A stretch of 64,000 nucleotides of DNA from Klebsiella oxytoca (lineage in GTDB: Bacteria > Pseudomonadota > Gammaproteobacteria > Enterobacterales > Enterobacteriaceae), in NCBI RefSeq assembly GCF_009707385.1, contig NZ_CP046115.1, positions 806,001-870,000 of the forward strand, read 5' to 3'. A program made the translations under genes and the position numbers. Numbering within the stretch: position 1 is the first letter of the stretch; the number at the start of each line of letters is the position of its first letter. Shown one piece after another: positions 8,649 through 19,548 of the stretch. The notes under the pieces were generated by a model that was not told the DNA's origin, did not search any database, and worked only from the letters and a program-made list of their open reading frames with translations.

Positions 8649-11111
8649 ATGCGTGTGTTGAAGTTCGGCGGTACATCAGTGGCAAATGCAGAACGTTTTC
8701 TGCGAGTTGCCGATATTCTGGAGAGTAATGCCAGGCAGGGGCAGGTAGCGACCGTACTGTCTGCCCCAGCGAAGATCACTAACCACCTGGTTGCCATGAT
8801 CGAAAAAACCATTGGCGGGCAGGATGCGCTGACTAATATCACCGACGCTGAACGCATTTTTGCCGAACTTCTGCAAGGCCTCGCCGATGCACAGCCGGGC
8901 TTTCCGCACGCTCAGCTGAAAGTTTTTGTTGAGCAGGAATTTGCCCAAATTAAACACGTCCTGCACGGCATTAGCCTGCTTGGACAGTGTCCGGATAGCG
9001 TTAACGCTTCGCTTATTTGCCGGGGAGAAAAACTCTCTATCGCCATCATGGCTGGATTACTGGAAGCGCGCGGTCATAACGTTACGGTCATTAATCCGGT
9101 GGAAAAGCTGCTCGCTGTAGGCCATTACCTTGAATCCACCGTGGATATCGCTGAATCGACTCGTCGCATCGCCGCCAGCCAGATCCCGGCCGATCATATG
9201 GTGCTGATGGCGGGCTTCACTGCCGGTAACGAAAAAGGTGAACTGGTGGTACTGGGCCGTAACGGTTCTGATTACTCCGCAGCGGTGCTGGCCGCCTGCC
9301 TGCGCGCCGACTGCTGTGAGATCTGGACCGACGTTGACGGTGTTTACACCTGCGATCCGCGTCAGGTGCCGGATGCCCGCCTGTTGAAGTCGATGTCCTA
9401 TCAGGAAGCAATGGAGCTTTCCTACTTTGGCGCCAAAGTTTTACATCCGCGCACTATCGCCCCAATCGCCCAGTTCCAGATCCCCTGTTTAATTAAGAAT
9501 ACCGGTAATCCGCAGGCTCCGGGTACGCTTATCGGCGCCAGTCGCGATGAAGACGACCTGCCGGTTAAGGGGATCTCTAACCTTAATAATATGGCGATGT
9601 TCAACGTCTCCGGGCCGGGGATGAAGGGGATGGTTGGCATGGCGGCGCGCGTATTTGCCACCATGTCGCGCGCGGGAATTTCTGTAGTGCTGATCACCCA
9701 GTCCTCTTCCGAATATAGCATCAGCTTCTGCGTTCCGCAGAGCGACTGCGCGCGGGCGAAGCGGGTGATGGAAGATGAATTCTATCTGGAGCTGAAAGAG
9801 GGGCTGCTTGAGCCGCTGTCGATAATGGAACGTCTGGCGATAATTTCCGTCGTCGGCGATGGTATGCGGACTCTGCGCGGGATTTCCGCCAAGTTCTTCG
9901 CTGCGCTGGCGCGCGCCAATATTAACATTGTCGCTATTGCTCAGGGCTCTTCCGAGCGCTCTATCTCCGTTGTCGTTAGCAACGATGATGCAACCACTGG
10001 CGTTCGCGTGACTCACCAGATGCTGTTTAATACCGATCAGGTAATTGAAGTGTTCGTCATCGGCATCGGTGGCGTCGGTGGCGCACTGATTGAGCAGATC
10101 AAGCGCCAGCAGAGCTGGCTGAAGAGTAAACATATCGATCTGCGCGTCTGCGGCGTAGCTAACTCTCGCGCTTTGCTTACTAACGTACACGGTCTGAACC
10201 TCGAAAACTGGCGCGACGAGCTGGCTGAGGCCAAAGAGGCGTTTAATCTGGGAAGACTCATTCGTCTGGTGAAAGAGTACCATTTGCTGAACCCGGTGAT
10301 TGTCGACTGTACTTCCAGTCAGGCGGTGGCCGATCAGTATGCTGATTTCCTGCGCGAAGGCTTCCACGTGGTGACGCCGAACAAAAAGGCTAACACCTCA
10401 TCGCTGGATTACTATCATCAGCTGCGTCATGCCGCGAGCAGCTCACGGCGTAAGTTTTTATACGATACCAACGTTGGCGCAGGCTTGCCGGTTATCGAAA
10501 ACCTGCAAAATCTGCTGAACGCGGGCGATGAACTGCTGCACTTCTCCGGAATTCTTTCCGGCTCGCTGTCCTTTATTTTCGGCAAGCTTGATGAGGGGAT
10601 GAGCTTCTCCGACGCCACGAAGCTGGCGCGAGAGATGGGTTATACCGAACCGGATCCGCGCGACGATCTTTCTGGTGTTGATGTCGCCCGTAAACTGCTG
10701 ATACTGGCTCGTGAAACCGGAAGTGAACTGGAGCTTTCTGACATCATCGTCGAACCGGTGCTGCCGGCGGGTTTTGATGCCAGCGGCGATGTCGACAGCT
10801 TCATGGCGCGCCTGCCTGCGCTGGATAATGAGTTCGCCTCGCGGGTCGCTAAAGCGCGCGATGAAGGTAAAGTGTTGCGTTATGTTGGTAACATCGATGA
10901 GGATGGCACCTGCCGCGTAAAAATTGCTGCGGTTGATGGAAACGATCCGCTGTTCAAAGTGAAAAATGGCGAGAATGCGCTGGCTTTCTACAGCCACTAT
11001 TATCAGCCGCTGCCGCTGGTGCTGCGCGGTTATGGCGCAGGGAACGATGTGACGGCGGCCGGCGTTTTCGCCGACCTGCTGCGTACCCTGTCATGGAAGT
11101 TAGGAGTTTAA
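8649..11111 (+). CDS. thrA: ThrA, bifunctional aspartokinase I / homoserine dehydrogenase I
   Basis: An 820-residue bifunctional enzyme of threonine, isoleucine and methionine biosynthesis. The aspartokinase domain is at the N-terminus ([15 protein letters not shown]). Central ACT domains (about 315-460) give threonine feedback inhibition. The homoserine dehydrogenase domain starts near residue 465 with the Rossmann motif [13 protein letters not shown]. It phosphorylates aspartate and, after the separate Asd step, reduces aspartate semialdehyde to homoserine. The start at 8649 follows AAGGGG; an earlier in-frame ATG would lie within the attenuator and is rejected. The gene runs into thrB with one intervening base. 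Confidence 0.97.
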   Translation: MRVLKFGGTSVANAERFLRVADILESNARQGQVATVLSAPAKITNHLVAMIEKTIGGQDALTNITDAERIFAELLQGLADAQPGFPHAQLKVFVEQEFAQIKHVLHGISLLGQCPDSVNASLICRGEKLSIAIMAGLLEARGHNVTVINPVEKLLAVGHYLESTVDIAESTRRIAASQIPADHMVLMAGFTAGNEKGELVVLGRNGSDYSAAVLAACLRADCCEIWTDVDGVYTCDPRQVPDARLLKSMSYQEAMELSYFGAKVLHPRTIAPIAQFQIPCLIKNTGNPQAPGTLIGASRDEDDLPVKGISNLNNMAMFNVSGPGMKGMVGMAARVFATMSRAGISVVLITQSSSEYSISFCVPQSDCARAKRVMEDEFYLELKEGLLEPLSIMERLAIISVVGDGMRTLRGISAKFFAALARANINIVAIAQGSSERSISVVVSNDDATTGVRVTHQMLFNTDQVIEVFVIGIGGVGGALIEQIKRQQSWLKSKHIDLRVCGVANSRALLTNVHGLNLENWRDELAEAKEAFNLGRLIRLVKEYHLLNPVIVDCTSSQAVADQYADFLREGFHVVTPNKKANTSSLDYYHQLRHAASSSRRKFLYDTNVGAGLPVIENLQNLLNAGDELLHFSGILSGSLSFIFGKLDEGMSFSDATKLAREMGYTEPDPRDDLSGVDVARKLLILARETGSELELSDIIVEPVLPAGFDASGDVDSFMARLPALDNEFASRVAKARDEGKVLRYVGNIDEDGTCRVKIAAVDGNDPLFKVKNGENALAFYSHYYQPLPLVLRGYGAGNDVTAAGVFADLLRTLSWKLGV

Positions 11112-11112
11112 G

Positions 11113-12042
11113 ATGGTCAAAGTATATGCCCCGGCTTCCAGTGCCAATATGAGCGTCGGGTTTGATGTGCTGGGCGCAGCGGTAACGCCGGTTGACGGCA
11201 CATTGCTGGGGGACAACGTCTCCGTTGAAGCGGCGGAGAGCTTTAGTCTGCAAAACGTGGGGCGTTTCGCCAGCAAGCTGCCGACGGCTCCACAGGAAAA
11301 TATCGTCTACCAATGCTGGGAGCGTTTTTGCCAGGAAATTGGCAAAAAAGTCCCGGTGGCGATGACGCTGGAAAAAAACATGCCGATTGGCTCAGGCCTC
11401 GGCTCCAGCGCCTGTTCCGTGGTCGCCGCGCTGGTGGCGATGAACGAGTTCTGCGGTAAGCCGCTCAATGAGGGCCGCATGCTGGCGCTGATGGGCGAGA
11501 TGGAAGGGCGAATTTCCGGCAGTATCCATTACGATAACGTCGCTCCGTGCTATCTGGGCGGCATACAGCTGATGCTTGAGGAAAATGGCATCATTAGCCA
11601 GCAGATTCCGGCCTTCGACGAGTGGTTGTGGGTGCTGGCCTATCCGGGGATTAAAGTCTCAACAGCGGAAGCGCGGGCAATCCTCCCGGCGCAGTATCGT
11701 CGTCAGGATTGTATTGCCCACGGTCGCCATCTGGCGGGCTTCATTCATGCCTGCTATTCCCGTCAGCCTCAGCTGGCGGCGAAATTGATGAAAGATGTGA
11801 TTGCCGAACCGTATCGTACCAAACTACTGCCGGGCTTCAGCGAAGCGCGTCAGGCAGCAATGGAAATTGGCGCGCAGGCGTGCGGCATTTCCGGTTCCGG
11901 TCCAACGCTGTTCGCACTATGCGATAAACCGGAAACCGCGCAGCGCGTCGCCGACTGGCTGGCTACGCACTATCTGCAAAATCAGGAAGGCTTCGTTCAT
12001 ATTTGCCGGCTGGACACGGCGGGCGCTCGAGTAGTGGGATAA
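11113..12042 (+). CDS. thrB: ThrB, homoserine kinase
   Basis: A 309-residue GHMP-family kinase that phosphorylates homoserine to O-phosphohomoserine. The ATP-binding glycine-rich loop is [16 protein letters not shown] near residue 90-105, and a third GHMP motif, [13 protein letters not shown], is near residue 257. It begins one base after the thrA stop, with the Shine-Dalgarno sequence (TTAGGAG) inside the thrA end, implying coupled translation. It is the second step carried out by the thrABC operon. Confidence 0.97.
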   Translation: MVKVYAPASSANMSVGFDVLGAAVTPVDGTLLGDNVSVEAAESFSLQNVGRFASKLPTAPQENIVYQCWERFCQEIGKKVPVAMTLEKNMPIGSGLGSSACSVVAALVAMNEFCGKPLNEGRMLALMGEMEGRISGSIHYDNVAPCYLGGIQLMLEENGIISQQIPAFDEWLWVLAYPGIKVSTAEARAILPAQYRRQDCIAHGRHLAGFIHACYSRQPQLAAKLMKDVIAEPYRTKLLPGFSEARQAAMEIGAQACGISGSGPTLFALCDKPETAQRVADWLATHYLQNQEGFVHICRLDTAGARVVG

Positions 12043-12045
12043 CCA

Positions 12046-13326
12046 ATGAAACTCTATAACTTAAAAGATCATAACGAACAGGTCAGCTTTGCGCAGGCCG
12101 TCACGCAGGGGCTTGGCAAGCATCAGGGGCTGTTCTTTCCGCACGATCTGCCTGAATTCAGCCTGACTGAAATCGACGAAATGCTGCAGCAGGATTTTGT
12201 GTCGCGTAGCGCCAAAATCCTCTCCGCATTTATCGGCGACGAGATCCCGCAGGATAAACTGCAGGAGCGCATCGGCAACGCATTTACCTTCCCGGCTCCG
12301 GTTAGCAAAGTGCAGGACGATATCGGCTGCCTGGAGCTGTTCCATGGCCCGACGCTGGCGTTTAAAGATTTCGGCGGCCGCTTTATGGCGCAGATGCTGA
12401 CCCATATTGCGGGCGACAAACCGGTGACGATTCTGACGGCGACCTCTGGCGATACCGGCGCGGCGGTTGCGCATGCGTTCTATGGCCTGCCTAACGTTAA
12501 AGTCGTCATTCTCTATCCGCGTGGGAAAATCAGCCCGCTGCAGGAAAAGCTTTTCTGTACCCTTGGCGGCAATATTGAAACCGTTGCTATCGACGGTGAT
12601 TTTGATGCCTGCCAGGCGCTGGTTAAACAGGCCTTTGATGACCAGGAGCTGAAAACTGCTCTGGGTCTAAACTCCGCTAACTCAATCAATATTAGTCGTT
12701 TGCTGGCGCAGATTTGCTACTACTTTGAAGCCGTCGCGCAGCTGCCTCAGGAAGCCCGTAATCAGCTGGTGGTATCTGTACCAAGCGGTAACTTTGGCGA
12801 TCTGACGGCTGGTCTGCTGGCGAAATCTCTGGGTCTGCCAATCAAACGCTTTATCGCGGCGACTAACGCCAATGATACCGTGCCGCGGTTCCTGCAGGAC
12901 GGCAACTGGTCTCCGAAAGCGACTCAGGCCACGCTGTCCAACGCCATGGACGTCAGCCAGCCGAACAACTGGCCGCGCGTGGAAGAGCTGTTCCGTCGTA
13001 AAATCTGGCGTCTGAGCGAGCTCGGCTATGCGGCGGTGGATGATGAAACCACCAAAGAGACCATGCGTGAGCTGAAAGCCATTGGCTATACCTCAGAGCC
13101 GCATGCGGCGATTGCTTATCGCGCGCTGCGCGACCAGCTACAGCCGGGTGAGTACGGTTTGTTCCTTGGTACGGCGCATCCGGCGAAATTTAAAGAGAGC
13201 GTGGAAGATATACTGCAGGAGACGCTGCCGCTGCCGAAAGAGCTGGCCGATCGCGCAGATCTGCCGCTGCTGTCGCATAACCTGCCGGCGGATTTTGCCG
13301 CGCTGCGTAAGCTGATGATGGGTTAA
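12046..13326 (+). CDS. thrC: ThrC, threonine synthase
   Basis: A 426-residue PLP enzyme that converts O-phosphohomoserine to threonine and phosphate. The Schiff-base lysine lies in LAFKDFGGRF near residue 107, and the phosphate-binding loop is TSGDTGAAVAHAF. It starts three bases after the thrB stop. Together with ThrA and ThrB it completes the pathway from aspartate semialdehyde to threonine. Confidence 0.97.
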   Translation: MKLYNLKDHNEQVSFAQAVTQGLGKHQGLFFPHDLPEFSLTEIDEMLQQDFVSRSAKILSAFIGDEIPQDKLQERIGNAFTFPAPVSKVQDDIGCLELFHGPTLAFKDFGGRFMAQMLTHIAGDKPVTILTATSGDTGAAVAHAFYGLPNVKVVILYPRGKISPLQEKLFCTLGGNIETVAIDGDFDACQALVKQAFDDQELKTALGLNSANSINISRLLAQICYYFEAVAQLPQEARNQLVVSVPSGNFGDLTAGLLAKSLGLPIKRFIAATNANDTVPRFLQDGNWSPKATQATLSNAMDVSQPNNWPRVEELFRRKIWRLSELGYAAVDDETTKETMRELKAIGYTSEPHAAIAYRALRDQLQPGEYGLFLGTAHPAKFKESVEDILQETLPLPKELADRADLPLLSHNLPADFAALRKLMMG

Positions 13327-13338
13327 GTTTTGCTCATT

Positions 13339-13380
13339 ACTCCCCTGTTACGTTGTTCGCAGCAGGGGAGTGGATCTTTT
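13339..13380 (+). terminator. Probable thr operon terminator
   Basis: ACTCCCCTG (13339-13347) pairs with CAGGGGAGT (13363-13371) around a 15-base loop, followed by a short T-run that reaches the end of the convergent yaaA gene. Confidence 0.65.
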
Positions 13381-14152
13381 ACTGCTCGTGGCGTTTAAAG
13401 ACCAGTTCACCTTTGTCCGAAGCATCTGCGTCAAAGAAATAACCTTCACTATCAAAGCGGGTCAGCTGCTCTGGTCTGGTCAGTCGATTTTCAATGATGT
13501 AACGGCTCATTAAGCCGCGGGCTTTTTTAGCGTAGAAGCTGATCACTTTAAACTTACCGTTTTTCTCATCAAGGAACACCGGCTTAATCAGCTGCCCCTC
13601 AAGCCGTTTGGGCTTGACCGATTTGAAGTATTCATCTGAGGCCAGATTAACCACAATATCGTCGCCCTGGGCTTTCAGCGCCTGATTTAGCTTATCGGTA
13701 ATCACGTCTCCCCAATAGTGATACAGGTCTTTGCCTTTCGCGTTCTCGAGCTTAATTCCCATCTCCAGCCGATACGGCTGCATCAGATCCAGCGGGCGCA
13801 GAACGCCATAAAGGCCGGAAAGCATCCGCAGATGCTGCTGGGCAAAATCGAAATCGGCTTCGCTAAAGGTCTCTGCCTGAAGCCCGGTATAGACATCGCC
13901 CTTAAAAGCCAGGATCGCCTGGCGAGCGTTTTCCGGAGTGAAGTCCGGTTGCCAGTCGTGGAAGCGGGTGGCGTTCAGATCGGCCAGCTTGTCGCTGATG
14001 CCCATCAGTTTACCAATCTGCGGTGCTGACAGCTGGCGGGCGATACCGATAAGCTCCTGAGAGTATTCCAGCAGTTCAGGTTGGGTAAAACGAGTTGTTG
14101 CCAGCGGGCTTTGGTAATCGAGCGTTTTTGCAGGTGAAATCAGAATGAGCAT
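13379..14152 (-). CDS. yaaA: YaaA, peroxide stress protein (DUF328/UPF0246)
   Basis: A 257-residue protein of the YaaA family, full length relative to E. coli (258). It opens [16 protein letters not shown], the family signature, and keeps the [22 protein letters not shown] block. In E. coli it is an OxyR-controlled protein that limits intracellular free iron and protects DNA during hydrogen peroxide stress; it has DNA-binding ability. It is convergent with thrC and 77 bp downstream of yaaJ on the same strand. Confidence 0.93.
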   Translation of the reverse strand: MLILISPAKTLDYQSPLATTRFTQPELLEYSQELIGIARQLSAPQIGKLMGISDKLADLNATRFHDWQPDFTPENARQAILAFKGDVYTGLQAETFSEADFDFAQQHLRMLSGLYGVLRPLDLMQPYRLEMGIKLENAKGKDLYHYWGDVITDKLNQALKAQGDDIVVNLASDEYFKSVKPKRLEGQLIKPVFLDEKNGKFKVISFYAKKARGLMSRYIIENRLTRPEQLTRFDSEGYFFDADASDKGELVFKRHEQ

Positions 14153-14229
14153 ATCCAGTCCTTGCAGGAAATTTTTGATGACTCTATCAAAAAAAAGCCA
14201 TCAGAGGATCGATAGCTGCGATTGCCGCG

Positions 14230-15660
14230 CTATTCGCGCGGCAGATTGTCCCAGATTCCAGGAGTAAGCTGCTGATGAATCTCAGGGTAGCGGGTGACGT
14301 CAAATTCCGGTCGCTGGCCCAGTCGCCGCTGCCGCAGATAGTCACTGGCAATGATACGCACCGTTGGCGAGAGCAGCAGGATAGCCGTCAGGTTAGTTAT
14401 CGCCATTAGCGCCATGATGATATCCGCCATCTGCCAGACAACCGGAAGGCTGACCATCGCGCCGGTAACTACCATGCACAGCGTGAGTAGACGTAGCAGC
14501 CAGATATTACGAGCGCTGTCCATGCGGAGAAAAATAAGGTTATTTTCGGCATAGATATAGTTTGCGACGATCGAGGTGAAAGCGAAAAGCAGCACGATAA
14601 AAGCGACAAAGCTGGAGCCCCAGTCGCCGACGAGATTATTCATAGAGTGCTGGATAGCCTGAATGCCATTTGCCGCTCGCCCCGTAGTGTCTCTTGGCGC
14701 CAGCATGACGATGACTGCGCTGGCGGTACAGATTACGATGGTATCGATGAAGACGCCAATCATCTGGACGATCCCCTGCGCTGCCGGATGAGGCGGCCAG
14801 GAAGCAGCGGCAGCGGCGGAATTAGGCGTTGAGCCCATTCCCGCTTCATTGGAGAACATTCCGCGCTGAAAGCCGCTGGTGAGCGCCTGGCTGATGGTAT
14901 ACCCGACTGCGCCCGCAGCAGCCTCTTGCCAGCCGAAAGCGCAGCGGAAAATGGTTTCAAAAATCGCCGGCAGGGAGGTGACATTCCAGAGACCGATAGC
15001 CAGGCTCATCATTACCCAAAGCAGGGCCATGACTGGTACAAACCATTGCATCAATTGCGCTACGCCGCGAATGCCGCGAACGATAACCAGCAGGGTGAGG
15101 ACCGCCATTGCGCCGCCGGTGATAATTTCCGGTAAATGGAATACGTACTCCATGGCATGAGCAACGGAATTAGCCTGGACGGTATTAAAAATGACGCCGT
15201 AGGCCAGCAGGAGAAAAACGGAGAACAGTACGCCCATCCAGCGCATGCCTAATCCCCGGGCCATATACCAGGCAGGGCCACCGCGAAACTGACCGCGGCA
15301 GTCGCGCTCTTTATAGAGCTGAGCGAGAGAACACTCGGCGAAGCTGCTGGCCATGCCGAGTAGCGCCGAAACCCACATCCAAAAAACGGCGCCAGGGCCA
15401 CCGGCGGAGATAGCCAGCGCCACCCCAGCCATGTTACCGCTGCCAACGCGCGCCGCGAGGCTCAGGCACAGCGCCTGCAAAGTCGTTAACCCGCCAGGCT
15501 CCGGCTGAAGGCTCTTTTTCAGATTTTTACTAAACTGACGGATATAGCGGAACTGAATATATTTTGTTCGCCAGGTAAACCATACGCCAGCGCCCAGCAG
15601 CAGATAAATCATTACTGAGCCCCAGAGTACTTCATTGATAAAAGAAAGAAAATCAGGCAT
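14230..15660 (-). CDS. yaaJ: YaaJ, alanine/glycine:cation symporter (AGCS) family transporter
   Basis: A 476-residue polytopic membrane protein with about ten to eleven hydrophobic segments. Family motifs are visible: LAARVGSGNMAGVALAISAGGPGAVFWM near residues 70-97, and GFQRGMFSNEAGMGSTPNSAAAA mid-protein (split here only for description). The AGCS family imports alanine or glycine with Na+ or H+; the exact substrate of YaaJ is not established. It stands alone upstream of yaaA and is divergent from talB. Confidence 0.9.
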   Translation of the reverse strand: MPDFLSFINEVLWGSVMIYLLLGAGVWFTWRTKYIQFRYIRQFSKNLKKSLQPEPGGLTTLQALCLSLAARVGSGNMAGVALAISAGGPGAVFWMWVSALLGMASSFAECSLAQLYKERDCRGQFRGGPAWYMARGLGMRWMGVLFSVFLLLAYGVIFNTVQANSVAHAMEYVFHLPEIITGGAMAVLTLLVIVRGIRGVAQLMQWFVPVMALLWVMMSLAIGLWNVTSLPAIFETIFRCAFGWQEAAAGAVGYTISQALTSGFQRGMFSNEAGMGSTPNSAAAAASWPPHPAAQGIVQMIGVFIDTIVICTASAVIVMLAPRDTTGRAANGIQAIQHSMNNLVGDWGSSFVAFIVLLFAFTSIVANYIYAENNLIFLRMDSARNIWLLRLLTLCMVVTGAMVSLPVVWQMADIIMALMAITNLTAILLLSPTVRIIASDYLRQRRLGQRPEFDVTRYPEIHQQLTPGIWDNLPRE

Positions 15661-15863
15661 TAAACATCCTCTTGCCCATGCCGGCGCGCAAGTGTAAACG
15701 CTACCAATTCAGTGACAATCCTTTAGTGTTCAGGTAATTAATTAGCCCAGTTTATCACACTCTGCGCTCTCGCATTGTAGGCGGTTGCGCTGACCCGGCA
15801 GCGTGTTATCATCTTGGCAGACCGGTTACATCCCCTTAACTGCTGTTTAAGAGAAACACTATC

Positions 15864-16817
15864 ATGACGGATAAATTGACCTCTCTGCGTCAGTACACCA
15901 CTGTCGTAGCTGATACCGGAGATATCGCGGCAATGAAGCTGTATCAGCCTCAGGATGCCACGACTAACCCTTCTTTGATTCTCGGCGCGGCTCAGATCCC
16001 TGAGTACCGCAAGCTAATTGATGACGCCGTTGCCTGGGCTCGCAGCCAGAGCAGCGATCGCGCGCAGCAGATTATCGATGCTTCCGATAAGCTGGCGGTG
16101 AACATTGGTCTCGAAATCCTTAAGCTGATCCCTGGCCGTATTTCCACCGAAGTTGATGCTCGTCTGTCTTATGACACCGATGCATCTATTACCAAAGCTA
16201 AGCGCATCATCAAGCTGTACAACGATGCGGGCATCAGCAACGATCGCATTCTGATCAAACTGGCCTCTACCTGGCAGGGTATCCGTGCCGCAGAGCAGCT
16301 GGAAAAAGAAGGCATCAACTGTAACCTGACTCTGCTGTTCTCCTTCGCTCAGGCTCGTGCTTGCGCAGAAGCAGGCGTATTCCTGATTTCCCCGTTCGTT
16401 GGCCGTATCCTCGACTGGTACAAAGCCAATACCGATAAGAAAGAATATGCACCGGCAGAAGATCCGGGCGTGGTTTCTGTGAGCGAAATCTACGAATACT
16501 ACAAACAGCACGGTTACGAGACTGTGGTTATGGGCGCGAGCTTCCGTAACCTCGGCGAGATTCTGGAACTGGCTGGCTGTGACCGCCTGACCATCGCTCC
16601 GGCTCTGCTGAAAGAGCTGGCTGAAAGCGAAGGCGCTGTTGAACGTAAACTGGCGTTCAGCGGTGAAGTTAAAGCGCGTCCGGCTCGTATCACTGAATCC
16701 GAGTTCCTGTGGCAGCACAACCAGGATCCGATGGCGGTAGACAAACTGGCGGAAGGTATCCGTAAGTTTGCTATCGACCAGGAAAAACTGGAAAAAATGA
16801 TCGGCGATCTGCTGTAA
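15864..16817 (+). CDS. talB: TalB, transaldolase
   Basis: A 317-residue transaldolase of the non-oxidative pentose phosphate pathway. It moves a dihydroxyacetone unit between sedoheptulose 7-phosphate and glyceraldehyde 3-phosphate. The Schiff-base lysine is in [17 protein letters not shown] near residue 132, and the N-terminal DATTNPSL motif is present. Codon use looks highly biased, consistent with strong expression. A GC-rich hairpin follows the stop. Confidence 0.97.
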   Translation: MTDKLTSLRQYTTVVADTGDIAAMKLYQPQDATTNPSLILGAAQIPEYRKLIDDAVAWARSQSSDRAQQIIDASDKLAVNIGLEILKLIPGRISTEVDARLSYDTDASITKAKRIIKLYNDAGISNDRILIKLASTWQGIRAAEQLEKEGINCNLTLLFSFAQARACAEAGVFLISPFVGRILDWYKANTDKKEYAPAEDPGVVSVSEIYEYYKQHGYETVVMGASFRNLGEILELAGCDRLTIAPALLKELAESEGAVERKLAFSGEVKARPARITESEFLWQHNQDPMAVDKLAEGIRKFAIDQEKLEKMIGDLL

Positions 16818-16824
16818 TCCCGCA

Positions 16825-16848
16825 TGTGGCCGACGCCCGTCGGCCACA
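16825..16848 (+). terminator. Hairpin after talB
   Basis: A perfect 10 bp stem TGTGGCCGAC / GTCGGCCACA with the four-base loop GCCC. Only two T follow, so it may be a weak terminator or an mRNA 3' stabiliser. Confidence 0.6.
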
Positions 16849-16916
16849 TTAAACTGTCTGCCTTGCTCCCCTCGGTGTATTATTCTGGCTATTAATACTG
16901 TTTGAACGGAATAATC

Positions 16917-17504
16917 ATGAACACCTTACGAATCGGCTTAGTTTCCATTTCCGATCGCGCCTCCAGCGGCGTCTATCAGGATAAAGGCATCCCGGCGCTT
17001 GAAGAGTGGCTGGCTCGCGCGCTTTCCACGCCTTTCGAACTGCAAACCCGCTTGATCCCGGATGAACAGGTTATTATTGAGCAAACGCTGTGTGAACTGG
17101 TTGATGAAATGGGCTGTCATCTGGTTCTCACCACCGGGGGTACCGGCCCGGCCCGCCGTGACGTTACCCCGGATGCGACGCTGGCGATTGCCGATCGGGT
17201 TATGCCTGGTTTTGGCGAGCAAATGCGCCAGGTGAGCCTGCACTTTGTGCCTACGGCCATTCTTTCTCGTCAGGTTGGCGTTATTCGCAAGCAGGCGCTA
17301 ATCCTGAACCTCCCTGGCCAGCCAAAAGCGATTGAAGAAACGCTGGAAGGGGTCAAAGACGCAGAAGGGAAGGTGCTGGTGCATGGGGTATTTGCAAGTG
17401 TACCGTATTGTGTACAGTTGCTTGAGGGGCCATACGTTGAAACCAACCCCAATGTTGTAGCAGCTTTTCGCCCTAAAAGCGCCAGGCGTGAAACTTTATC
17501 CTGA
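16917..17504 (+). CDS. mog: Mog (MogA), molybdopterin adenylyltransferase
   Basis: A 195-residue MoaB/Mog-family enzyme that adenylates molybdopterin before molybdenum insertion by MoeA. The nucleotide and pterin binding motif TTGGTGPARRDVTPDAT is intact near residue 75. The start at 16917 (MNTLRIGLVSISDRASSG) gives the E. coli length; an upstream in-frame start at 16902 is rejected. It lies just downstream of talB, as in related genomes. Confidence 0.95.
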   Translation: MNTLRIGLVSISDRASSGVYQDKGIPALEEWLARALSTPFELQTRLIPDEQVIIEQTLCELVDEMGCHLVLTTGGTGPARRDVTPDATLAIADRVMPGFGEQMRQVSLHFVPTAILSRQVGVIRKQALILNLPGQPKAIEETLEGVKDAEGKVLVHGVFASVPYCVQLLEGPYVETNPNVVAAFRPKSARRETLS

Positions 17505-17624
17505 ATTTAGTGCATTCATGATATAACCTGCATCACCTGTGGTGTGGTGTTTTATTTACGATATAGTGTTTTTTACTTTACACAATACGTAGAACATCTT
17601 CATACCTCTGGATGATTGCCCGTT

Positions 17625-18935
17625 ATGTCACAACACACTCGACCTCTGAATCGACAGGACTATAAAACTCTGACGCTGGCCGCGCTGGGCGGGGCGCTGG
17701 AGTTTTATGATTTCATCATCTTTGTCTTCTTCGCCGCCGTTGTCGGTGAGCTGTTTTTCCCGGCCGATATTCCGGAGTGGCTGCGCCAGGTACAAACCTT
17801 CGGCATTTTTGCTGCGGGCTACCTGGCTCGTCCTCTTGGCGGCATCATTATGGCCCACTTCGGCGATCTGGTCGGGCGTAAGAAAATGTTTACCCTAAGC
17901 ATTTTACTGATGGCGCTGCCGACGCTGGCGATTGGCCTGCTGCCGACCTATGAGTCGATGGGCATCGTGGCGCCGCTTTTGCTGTTGTTGATGCGTATTC
18001 TTCAGGGGGCGGCTATTGGCGGTGAAGTTCCCGGAGCCTGGGTCTTTGTTGCTGAGCATGTCCCGGAAAAAAGAATCGGTATTGCCTGCGGTACGTTGAC
18101 CGCTGGCCTGACGGTGGGAATTTTACTGGGGTCGGTAGTCGCGACGCTGATTAACACTCATCTGACACCGCAGGGTATCCATGATGGCGGCTGGCGCATT
18201 CCGTTTCTGTTAGGCGGCGCGTTTGGCCTCGTCGCTATGTATTTGCGCCGTTGGCTGCAGGAGACGCCCATTTTCCTCGAAATGCAGCAGCGTAAGGCAT
18301 TAGCGCAGGAGCTGCCGGTGAAGGCCGTCGCGCTGAAGCATCAGAAAGCCGTGGTGGTCTCAATGCTGCTGACCTGGCTTTTATCCGCTGGCGTGGTGGT
18401 GGTAATCCTGATGTCGCCGGTCTGGCTACAAAAACACTACGGCTTCGCTCCCGCCATTACTCTGCAGGCAAACAGTATTGCCACCATTATGCTGTGTATC
18501 GGCTGCCTGCTGGCAGGTCTGGCCGCCGACCGCTTTGGCGCCAGCCGCACGTTTATTGTCGGCAGCTTATTCCTCGCTGCGGCAAGCTGGGCTTTCTATC
18601 ATCTTTCCGGTGATAGCCCGCAGCGCCTTTTCCTGCTTTACGGTACGGTGGGGCTGTGCGTTGGTGTGGTAGGCGCGGTCCCTTATGTGATGGTGCGCGC
18701 GTTCCCGGCGGAAGTCCGTTTTACCGGTATTTCATTCTCTTATAACCTCTCTTACGCGATTTTTGGCGGCCTGACGCCGATAGCGGTGACTATGCTGATG
18801 GGTGTTTCGCCGATGGCGCCTGCGTGGTACGTACTGGCTCTGTCATTTATGGGATTAGGGCTGGGGATTTGGCTGCGCCAGGGGCTGGATCAACAGGTCG
18901 CTGCACCGAAAGGTGAACTGCAGCGCCTGCCTTAA
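17625..18935 (+). CDS. MFS transporter of the metabolite:H+ symporter (MHS) type
   Basis: A 436-residue, 12-helix transporter of the major facilitator superfamily. The MHS subgroup is indicated by GALEFYDFIIF in helix 1, RPLGGIIMAHFGDLVGRKKMF (loop 2-3, motif A), and LRILQG-like LMRILQGAAIGGEVPGA in helix 4. Relatives transport proline/betaine, shikimate, alpha-ketoglutarate or citrate; I cannot assign the substrate. The start is set at the ATG at 17625. No convincing Shine-Dalgarno sequence is seen. It replaces or adds to the usual mog-satP junction of E. coli and is convergent with satP. Confidence 0.85.
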   Translation: MSQHTRPLNRQDYKTLTLAALGGALEFYDFIIFVFFAAVVGELFFPADIPEWLRQVQTFGIFAAGYLARPLGGIIMAHFGDLVGRKKMFTLSILLMALPTLAIGLLPTYESMGIVAPLLLLLMRILQGAAIGGEVPGAWVFVAEHVPEKRIGIACGTLTAGLTVGILLGSVVATLINTHLTPQGIHDGGWRIPFLLGGAFGLVAMYLRRWLQETPIFLEMQQRKALAQELPVKAVALKHQKAVVVSMLLTWLLSAGVVVVILMSPVWLQKHYGFAPAITLQANSIATIMLCIGCLLAGLAADRFGASRTFIVGSLFLAAASWAFYHLSGDSPQRLFLLYGTVGLCVGVVGAVPYVMVRAFPAEVRFTGISFSYNLSYAIFGGLTPIAVTMLMGVSPMAPAWYVLALSFMGLGLGIWLRQGLDQQVAAPKGELQRLP

Positions 18936-18981
18936 ATCGATATAGCTGACTTTGCCGCTCGCGAACGGGCGGCGAAGTTGA

Positions 18982-19548
18982 TTAATGCTTTTCGCCGATT
19001 GGCAGAACGGTGCGGCCAAACTGCTCATTCAGCACTTCACCCATCGCCAGATAGATGGCGCTACCGCCGCAGATCAGACCTATCCAGCCAGCAATCTTAA
19101 CGATGCCTTCGTTATCGGCCAGGTGACCAATCGCCAGCAGCGCGAACAGCACGGTCAGACTGAGAAACACAAACTGCAGCATGCGCGCGGCCTTCAGGGT
19201 ACCAAAGAACATAAACAGGGTAAAAATACCCCATAGACCAAGGTACATACCGAGGAAGTGCGCATCAGATGCTTCAGCAAGGCCCATTTTCGGCATCAGG
19301 AGAATAGCAACCAGCGTCAGCCAAAACGCGCCGTAAGACGTAAATGCGGTTAAACCAAAGGTGTTACCTTTTTTAAATTCCAACAGGCCGGCAAAAATCT
19401 GCGCAATGCCGCCGTAAAAAATGCCCATCGCCAGGATAGCTACATCAAACGCGAACAGGCCGCTATTCGCCAGGTTAAGCAGAATAGTGGTCATGCCGAA
19501 GCCCATTAGGCCCAGCGGTGCCGGATTAGCCAACTTAGTGTTGCCCAT
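18982..19548 (-). CDS. satP: SatP (YaaH), acetate/succinate:proton symporter or channel
   Basis: A 188-residue, six-helix inner-membrane protein of the GPR1/FUN34/YaaH (AceTr) family. The family signature NPAPLGLMGFGMTT is at residues 8-21, followed by six hydrophobic helices. It moves acetate and succinate across the inner membrane. Length equals E. coli SatP. A GC-rich hairpin (CCCCGTC at 19585-19591 with GACGGGG at 19599-19605) lies in its upstream leader. Confidence 0.94.
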   Translation of the reverse strand: MGNTKLANPAPLGLMGFGMTTILLNLANSGLFAFDVAILAMGIFYGGIAQIFAGLLEFKKGNTFGLTAFTSYGAFWLTLVAILLMPKMGLAEASDAHFLGMYLGLWGIFTLFMFFGTLKAARMLQFVFLSLTVLFALLAIGHLADNEGIVKIAGWIGLICGGSAIYLAMGEVLNEQFGRTVLPIGEKH